From Aphelenchoides besseyi (lineage: Eukaryota > Nematoda > Chromadorea > Rhabditida > Aphelenchoididae): a stretch of DNA of 64,000 nucleotides. Below, piece by piece: positions 57,543 to 64,000 of this stretch. The stretch lies in NCBI GenBank assembly GCA_024699855.1, contig JAMPIQ010000002.1, forward strand, positions 14,632,001 through 14,696,000. The letters are read 5' to 3'. A program made the position numbers and the translations under genes. Positions within the stretch are counted from its first letter, which is position 1; every line of letters begins with the position of its first letter. The notes below the pieces were generated by a model. That model saw only the letters and a list, made by a program, of their open reading frames with translations, was not told the DNA's origin and ran no database searches.

Positions 57543-59262
57543 TGTTGCTTTCCGTGCCAATTTTGAGGTCATATCATAGAGTGGAAATTGGCAACTCATT
57601 ATCACAAAACTTGACAGTTCATTGACCCACAAATAAACAGCTCTAAGTTCGTCAGTTAATCGTGTGGTTTTTAGTCAATGGAAAGATTGTTTGAATTTCC
57701 ATTTCTCGCATTCCAACTTGACTCTTGCCGGCGACTATGTTGTTCTCTTTTTGTTGTTTGCAATTGCCGTTTGTGTAAGTGCTGAAACAGAAATGGCCGT
57801 AACTAACGGGTTTAGATCTTTCTTCTCTTCTACGGAATCTGCAACACCAAACCACGACTTTTACTCCCGCATTTGGTCGTTCAGTTGATTGGATTGCTTT
57901 GCTCTTTGGTTTACTTTGGAATGTATGCTTGGAGTTATTTTTACGGGGATCTTTACACGCACAAAAAAAGATTTCAAGTAACTGGTTGTTGGTTGTTGTT
58001 GATAACCGGATTGTTTAGGTTCGTCATTTAATCGAAAGACTCTGGTTGGCAACTATACTTCTCTTCTTTTCGGTTTTTCAATGCTATCTCTTCGTTACTG
58101 TTTTAAAGTGTTCGCTTTATCTTCAAGTGAGTCAATACACGGTCCATCGATTCCTATGATTGGTTTAGAAAGTTCGATGTGAACAACGTCGACGAACAAT
58201 GCGATTCGAAGAGGTGAGCAACCGAGTACGTTTGGCCAAACAAAACGGTCTTTGGCGTGAAACAAGTTGGGGCGGTGGATTCCAGGAAGTTGGTCAAAGA
58301 TATGTAGCGTTTAACTAGCTTATTTTACAGTATCGTGGTCAATACGACGACGAAAACAAACGTAAAGAGCGAGAGGAACGTCGAAAAGAACGAGCTGCCA
58401 ATCGAGTTCAATGGAATTTGCAGAACAACACCGAAAAATCGATATCTGAATCTCAACCTCCGTCCGTTGGCACGCCCAACGAATCGCCGTTTCTGCCGCG
58501 TCCACAACGACAATCTTCGCCCGTCAATCAAACACAAATACCGTTGCAAGAGCTAGAAGAATCGCCAAAGAGGGCGTCAAAGTTGGCGAAACAGAAGTCG
58601 AAAAGTTCGAGTCAAGATTCCGGTAATCAACGACCGTCGCCACCGCTGGTTCCTCTTCCCGTCGTTGAGCGACCTTCTGCACCGCCGGTTAAACGAATGA
58701 AAAAGTAAGTTTAGACATTAGATTGCTCGTTAATTTGATTTCAGAGAGAAAAGTTCCGATTCGCTTCTAACTTCCGTTTCCAAACAACCGACGACATCGA
58801 ATCCAAGTGGACCGACGGCAACAAAACAACGCGGTGATAGCGATTCTCCGTCGCATCGAAATCGTGCAACACACGGATCGCCACATTTGTCGGCCATACG
58901 TCGTACGTCCGTCGACTCGACCATCCGATCTCCGAATCAACTGCGATCAACAACCGGATATACTGCTGGAAACAATTCAGGCGATTACATAGCTCGTAGT
59001 GGCAATTCGATCAGCGGCACACATCGAATTATGATAGGCAGCTTCCCGACGCATACGTCCGATCAATTCACAGATTCGGATATGACTTCATCACGTAGAA
59101 GTGAAGGTAAACTGTTTGATTAGGACGATATTCACATTGTCTTTAGGCGCCTTCAAAGCGCGCGGTATGATCAACGTTCAACTTCCGTCTTCGAGTTCTC
59201 CGGCCGTCAAAAAGATTTCGATCACGTCCAAGGTTCCCCCTTTACCGTATTCGAATTTTTAA
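57543..59262 (+). CDS. multi-pass membrane protein with long disordered basic/Ser-Pro tail, unknown
   Basis: Eight exons: 57543-57568 (start exon, tentative), 57675-57774, 57816-57977, 58019-58126, 58169-58288, 58331-58704, 58745-59106 and 59147-59262. Phases agree throughout; about 455 aa. The first 130 residues hold three hydrophobic spans (YVVLFLLFAIAVCIFLLFYG; LVVQLIGLLCSLVYFGMYAW; LWLATILLFFSVFQCYLF), like small nematode tetraspan or LAPTM-like proteins. A basic juxtamembrane segment (RCEQRRRTMRFEE), charged coiled stretch (DDENKRKEREERRKERAANR) and Ser/Pro-rich region follow and end without a domain. The tail is probably cytosolic and regulatory. The first exon rests only on a phase-matched ATG and donor. 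A family name cannot be given. Confidence 0.72.
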
Positions 59263-59471
59263 CAGCAATTCCAATTAAGATTGTTAAACCGGTGGTTGTA
59301 AGCTCATTTTAATATTTTTGCGGAACTAAGTAAAAAGCACATCGAATTCGAATATCGACCACGTATCAGATTTGTGGAGCAATGTAGATGTTTACTCAAT
59401 TAGTAGTTCTTGCAAGTTGAAGTTCCGTTTATCAATGAGTTAGACTTAAGTGAAATCATTTTTGAAAAAAA

Positions 59472-60547
59472 TCAAAAAGGAGAAACACGAGTAGTGACAT
59501 GAGGATGATTGTTGTGAAAGAACTTGGAAGCTGAAAGATGTCGCAGATTGCTAGTGATTGCCGTATTCGAAGGAGTGACAGTAAATAGCGAAGACTTGGA
59601 ATTGCGCCGTTGAGATGTGATTATGAAACGATAAATGAACGCATTCATGAGGGCATCAATTCCGATCATGAGTCCAGCGTATGGTCCCAGTTTCTCGTTT
59701 CCCGGCATCTCCAACTGACTAAGTAAAAGGAAGATCATGTTCGGTAGGAAGTTGCAAAAGAACTCGCTTATAGCGGCAATCAACGTGAGAAAGTTGGCCT
59801 GAAAATTGTATGATTGGTTCTTCGTTGATGTTGATGATTGTTTACTTTCTTGAACTGTTTACGGATCGCCCTTCCATTTGTGTATTTGAACAAAATACGT
59901 TCGAATACGAGCGCAGTCACGATATTCACAAAACCAGTAACGATTTTTGTTATCGTAAAATACAAACCGTGATGGTGTTTCAGGACGCAGCCAAATGAAT
60001 TGCAAACTGAAAACCCACATTGAATTTGTGTTCTCGAAATGTCAACTCACGTGTCGCTTCATCAACCGGCAACTCGGTTAGAGCGAGGGAAAGGACGACG
60101 AAAAGGACTACAAACGTGCAACAGAAAAACGAAAGAAAAAGCAAACGATTTCGCTTAAATTGATAGTCAGTAGGTGTTGAGAGAATGTAGATTCTGTCGA
60201 GAAGAAGAAATGTGACACTCGTAGACACGCTTATCGAAAAGCTCACCCAGCAAGTTCCGAAAATAAAAATCAATATTCCTGAATAAATATGTTCACGTTG
60301 AGTGTTAGTTTGAAATACCGTTCCGGTTAGCAGTGGATATGATGGTCAAATAGCCGGAGTAGAGAATTCCACAGAACGTTGTTATACACCATAAGCCAAC
60401 GTTAAGAAGCAGGATCGGCGAGTAGCGTTGACGTAGACATTTGTGTTTGAACAAAAGAGTGAGTTGAGACAAGAAAGAAATTAGGACGCAAATAAACAGG
60501 AAAACGTCTTGGATCAGAAGTACGTCCGTCAGATTGATAGCCATCAT
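59472..60547 (-). CDS. seven-transmembrane receptor, nematode chemoreceptor-like GPCR
   Basis: Four exons, 60319-60547, 60051-60278, 59846-60006 and 59472-59798, encode about 314 aa. Seven hydrophobic spans can be counted: VLLIQDVFLFICVLISFLSQ, ILLLNVGLWCITTFCG, ILIFIFGTCWVSFSIS, LLFLSFFCCTFVVLFVV, YFTITKIVTGFVNIVTALVF, FLTLIAAISEFFCNFLPNMI and GLMIGIDALMNAFIYRFI. TM3 ends with DRIY, a DRY-type motif, and TM7 has N-A-F-I-Y. A short Ser/Thr tail follows. These features fit the large nematode serpentine chemoreceptor families; the exact family (srx, srw, srsx or similar) is not decidable by eye. Two Met codons lie close together at the start (60547 and 60544). Confidence 0.82.
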
Positions 60548-61143
60548 GTGAATCTAAAGGCAATTTTACTAACTCAATTTCGATCAGAACACGTCTGCGA
60601 TAACTTGCTTACACATCACAGAATGTTTTATTCGACGGTCTTATATGATCTGCAAATGGAGTCCTTTATGTTGAATTGCAGAGCTACTTATACAACTTGA
60701 TATGCTTTTTTGGGTTGCCCACTGGAAATTGTATTCGTGCTTTTTAATGTCAACCTTTGAATCCTTTAGCTACGTGCATTGCTTAATTGAGATCGCCGAG
60801 AGACGAATACAATTGTGAATGCGCTTTGCTGGAGCCGGTCAGCTTCTTCGTCACAAACTTGCAGAACATGATCTCGTGATTCCTAAAAATACCACCTGTT
60901 CACAACAGATTTGTAGGTGACCTTTCAATTCGACGCACTTTTGATCACGAAAACGTAGCAAATTCAATCTTTCTGATGACCAGTCAAACCCGTGACTTTC
61001 GACTACAAAATGAAAGCTAATGGTGTTAACATCTTAACAAAATTTATTCAACAATAAATCATATTAACAATCAAAACATTTGGAAACAACAATAACAATC
61101 TTGGATGCAAGAACAATTTCTCTTAACAAAATGGTCACTTCTT
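60548..61143. other. intergenic between the GPCR and NOP56
   Basis: Promoter side of the receptor gene and 3' flank of NOP56. Nothing else was recognised. Confidence 0.4.
61043..61048 (-). terminator. polyadenylation signal of NOP56
   Basis: AATAAA on the minus strand, about 100 nt downstream of the NOP56 stop codon. Confidence 0.5.
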
Positions 61144-62786
61144 TCATTCTTCCATTGGCTCATCACCATTGGCGTCTCCATTTGCTCCAACTGCCTCGGC
61201 TGCCTTGCGAGCTTTCTTTGCGGCCTTTCGACGTTTCTTCAAAACCTAAACACTAAGAGTCAAAAACCGCCGAAATGATTTCGAACACGTACCTTTGCTT
61301 TTGCTGGCTCTGCTGCTTCGACAGCTTCGGACATAACGTCCAAATTCTTCTTGGGGATAGTTCCAGTATCAAAGTACGCCAAACGATCCTCAACCTGTTG
61401 TTTCAAATACTCGCCGAAAGTTGCAACCGGTACGTCGGAGAAACAATCCAAACGTGAAGCGATGGCACATTTGTTCGCAACGAAACGACTAATTCGTCCC
61501 TTGTTCTTCAACGACGCACGACCAATGAACGTGGAATGGAAGAGAAGACCGTGCTTCGGCGTATTCGAACGAGTTTTCAACGCACGGAACAACGCTTTTT
61601 CTGCACCAAGAATTTGGATAGTCGAAGCGGGGAACTTGGCCAAACTCGTCAACGAACCGGCACGCGAAATGAGACGAGCACCAACCTTAAGTGACCGATT
61701 GATTGTGCTTATTAACATTCAAAACTCACTTTCTCGCCCATCAAAGCCGAGAGTGATGGTGCACAATCGTTCATGCGACCTTTGATGTACTCGTGAAGAC
61801 GATCGCGATATTCGGTAAGCGATGCAACTCGATGTCCGAAGTTTCCGATGTTCATCAAATCCAATTCGGTGATCTCCATTCCCATTGAAGTTCGAGCCGC
61901 TTCGACGATTTCGCTTGTTTTCTCTTCGTCTTGGACGATCTCTGAAGTCTTCACGTGTAACACCCAGAAATTAATGGACTTAAAGAATAACCTTGTATAG
62001 CAGCAACGACCTCATCGTCCATTTTCTCGCGGTCCATGATAGCTGTTGCACAGCGAATGTAATTGTATTGATCGGGCACAATTTTGAGCAACTCTGGAAA
62101 GTGGTACGAATACCACTCGCGAATACGCATTCCGAACAAGTTAATGTCCTTGTCGAGCTGATCGAGAAGAGCAATCGATTGAATGACCATGTTGTCGTCG
62201 CGATTCACGTCGAACTTGACTTTTGCTCGCGAGTACGAGTGACCGAGACCGAGTTGAGCTTTGAAGAGCGAATGATGAGGCAGATCCTTAGCCAAAATGG
62301 CGAAGTGCATTCGAATGCCGCGCAGAATCTCCGGAACAACTCCCGTAAAAATGGCCCCACAACCAACGTTCTCAACTAACGATCCGGCCAATTTCTGATC
62401 GCCGACACCGAGACGTGCCTTCTTCTTCTTTTTGGGCAGATGCTCATCGAGAAACGTTCGAAGATCGTCGTGCAAAAGACCTGAAAATGCGACGAAAATG
62501 ATCGAAAACGAGCGAATCGCCCACCTTCCGAAATGCAATTGCAATTCTCTAGCGCCGCTTCGGTGTTCTTGAAGGGCTCAAACGCGTGAACCTGAACGAT
62601 CGATTGGAAACGTTGGGGATCTGTCAACGATGCGGCAACCTTAAATAGGTTTCCAGCTTTTTATGCGAAACTCAGATGGCAACTAACCTCCGGAACCATA
62701 CTCCCGATGTCTTCGAATTCTTTCACCTTGAAAAGCGTGTAACCAACTGCATGCTCGAAGAGCACGTAGTTTGGGGCCTCGGACAT
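61144..62786 (-). CDS. nop56: nucleolar protein 56, box C/D snoRNP core protein
   Basis: Six exons, 62688-62786, 62525-62639, 61992-62480, 61730-61941, 61293-61685 and 61144-61245, encode 469 aa. NOP56 partners NOP58, fibrillarin and 15.5K/SNU13 in box C/D snoRNPs that guide rRNA 2'-O-methylation in the nucleolus. Diagnostic segments: N-terminal [20 protein letters not shown], the [19 protein letters not shown] linker, the coiled-coil region [17 protein letters not shown], and the Nop domain from [17 protein letters not shown] through [20 protein letters not shown] to [15 protein letters not shown]. The C-terminal Lys/Ala tail is short ([17 protein letters not shown]). All introns are GT-AG and phases agree. 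A snoRNA host role for the introns is possible elsewhere, but these introns (40-60 nt) look too short to hold one. Confidence 0.97.
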
Positions 62787-63707
62787 CGCGCGAAGACCTG
62801 AAAATGAATTTCGATTATTGAACAAAAACGCCCTCAAATTGCTGCTAACTGGATGCTTGCAACCAGAAAACAGGGAAAAACTGCGGCAGCCAAAGCGAGA
62901 CGCGCAGCCTCCGAATCGCCAAATTTCCGTTCGTGACTCAACTTCCTTCAACCGGGGTTTTTCTGCGGACAATCGTTGAAATGCCTTCGAAACGAATCTT
63001 AGAATGGAAACACAATCGACCATATCGATCGTTGAGGTTCGAATCGTAAACGAAACTTTTCGAACCGATTGTTGATTTGCATTGAAATTTCTTTTCGATT
63101 TCAAATCAATTGATGAAATGACGACGTTGTTGAGTTCATTTGAAACGGTTTTGTGTTCTTTGAAACGATCAACTTGCTCTCGCGCAACGTCCATTTGTTG
63201 TGACGGGCGTCGAAACAAAACGCAGCGCAAAAAAAGGACAACAAGAATCCAACACTCGTGGAACGTGCTCGGAAGACAAACCGTTTTGTTTCCGTTTAGG
63301 AGCGGAGGTTTCTATTCGGTCCATTTGCTGTCGCTAAAATTGCTCAACCCCGCAAAAGGTTAAAGTTCCGTTGAGCAAACTGGATTCTTCAGATCGAATG
63401 ACCGGAGCAATGTTGCGCAGATTGAGCTCTCCCCGACTGTTAGTGTACATGTCTTTCCCGAAAACTACGGTTTCCACATACGAGCAATAAACGTATATGC
63501 GTAAAAGTCATTGTTCGATTTGAAGTTTAAGTTTTTTGGACGTGTTGTTGACCTCTTATCACATGAATCTTACGTTTTCGATTGACGTTCTTTGCGTTGA
63601 GCAGCTTCTTTAGCTTTACAATGCCAATCGTATTGTAACTTTCGAGGTTTCAGGATAAAATCTGCAATCCTGGAGTGTAGGTGCAAGGTGGTGGCGTTTC
63701 GGTCTGA
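62787..63707. other. head-to-head spacer between NOP56 and a secreted-protein gene
   Basis: Bidirectional upstream region. A splice acceptor (TTTTCAG) about 10 nt before the NOP56 ATG could accept a leader. No other gene is recognised, although a long minus frame (62661-63230) runs through the NOP56 first exon by chance. Confidence 0.4.
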
Positions 63708-64000
63708 ATGTCGCGATTGCGCTGCGACTCCCGACGAGTCAACTTTGTTTTCTACATACCACGACGTCTGTTGATTTACATTACAATTTTTTTTGTTATT
63801 CTTTACACATCAACCGCCCAAAGACTTCGTTGGTGCGAGTATCTGAACATGTTGGGCGTAGTGAGCGAGGAGTGTATGCCTGATGATAGCAGTTTGGAGA
63901 AGGCACGTCAGGTCGAAAAACGTGAGTTTTCACGGAACATCCACGATAATCACTTTACTTCTAGAATTACAATATCCGGAGTATAATTTGTGTCAAGGAA
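63708..64000 (+). CDS. 5' part of a secreted-protein gene, truncated by the window end
   Basis: Exon 63708-63921 begins at an ATG and has a hydrophobic signal-type segment (LLIYITIFFVILYTSTAQ) after a basic N-terminus, then a mature start with two cysteines (RWCEYLNMLG; EECMPDDSS). A GT-AG intron leads to a second exon at 63965 in the matching phase, which contains another cysteine and runs off the end of the window. No family can be assigned from this much sequence. Confidence 0.6.

Noticed and set aside
62661..63230. 189-codon minus-strand frame upstream of NOP56
   Set aside because: It passes through the NOP56 start in frame, but upstream residues resemble no NOP56 N-terminus. The conserved start is at APNYVLFEH, with a splice acceptor just before it.
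1..64000. CRISPR array, rRNA genes, bacterial operon signals
   Set aside because: No regularly spaced direct repeats, no rRNA-like conserved blocks, and coding is clearly eukaryotic with introns.

Overview
This window is nuclear DNA of a nematode. Three multi-exon genes encode cuticle-type collagens: short N-terminal membrane segment, Gly-X-Y blocks, cysteine knots, and one with the cuticle-collagen C-terminus CPKYCALDGG. Secreted ShKT, Ly6-like and CPG4-like cysteine proteins, a DEG/ENaC channel and a two-pore K+ channel fit the same picture. Introns are very short (mostly 38-55 nt). Acceptors are relaxed (TTTAG, TTAAG, TTGCAG, TTTCAG) rather than the strict TTTTCAG of Caenorhabditis, which suggests, but does not prove, a lineage outside the rhabditids. 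Almost all genes had to be assembled from short exons; exon ends given here come from reading splice signals and phase by eye and may be off by a base.

Layout. 1-8.9 kb: 3' end of a Ly6-like gene and a secreted CPG4-like gene in otherwise sparse DNA. 8.9-13 kb (-): L-asparaginase/lysophospholipase with C-terminal ankyrin repeats. 13.4-15.2 kb (-): secreted Thr-rich protein. 16.8-18 kb (-): unrecognised 323-aa protein. 18.3-22 kb (-): two tandem collagen genes sharing a nearly identical patch. 22.9-24.4 kb (+): secreted class 3 lipase. 25.3-26.4 kb (-): two-finger CCCH RNA-binding protein. 28.8-30.4 kb: secreted two-ShKT-domain protein convergent with a small secreted helical protein. 31.6-31.95 kb: a tRNA-derived SINE with a perfect 11-bp target duplication. 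33.1-36.1 kb: unrecognised 400-aa protein convergent with a K2P channel. 38.6-40.6 kb (-): type-B carboxylesterase. 42.1-45.3 kb (+): secreted Thr-rich protein and a GPI-anchored Ly6 protein. 45.5-50.8 kb (-): very large DEG/ENaC subunit with a mucin-like insert. 51.9-54 kb (-): third collagen. 57.5-59.3 kb (+): multi-pass membrane protein with a disordered tail. 59.5-60.5 kb (-): 7TM receptor. 61.1-62.8 kb (-): NOP56. 63.7 kb-end (+): 5' end of a secreted protein.

The genes do not form a pathway; the common thread is extracellular matrix, surface and excitability functions beside a few housekeeping genes. The most unusual signals are: intron boundaries that break GT-AG in three genes, often keeping AAGT at donor positions +3 to +6; extensive intron presence/absence differences between two collagen paralogues that also share an apparent gene-conversion tract; and an array of phase-1 symmetric exons that builds a mucin-like domain inside a DEG/ENaC channel.
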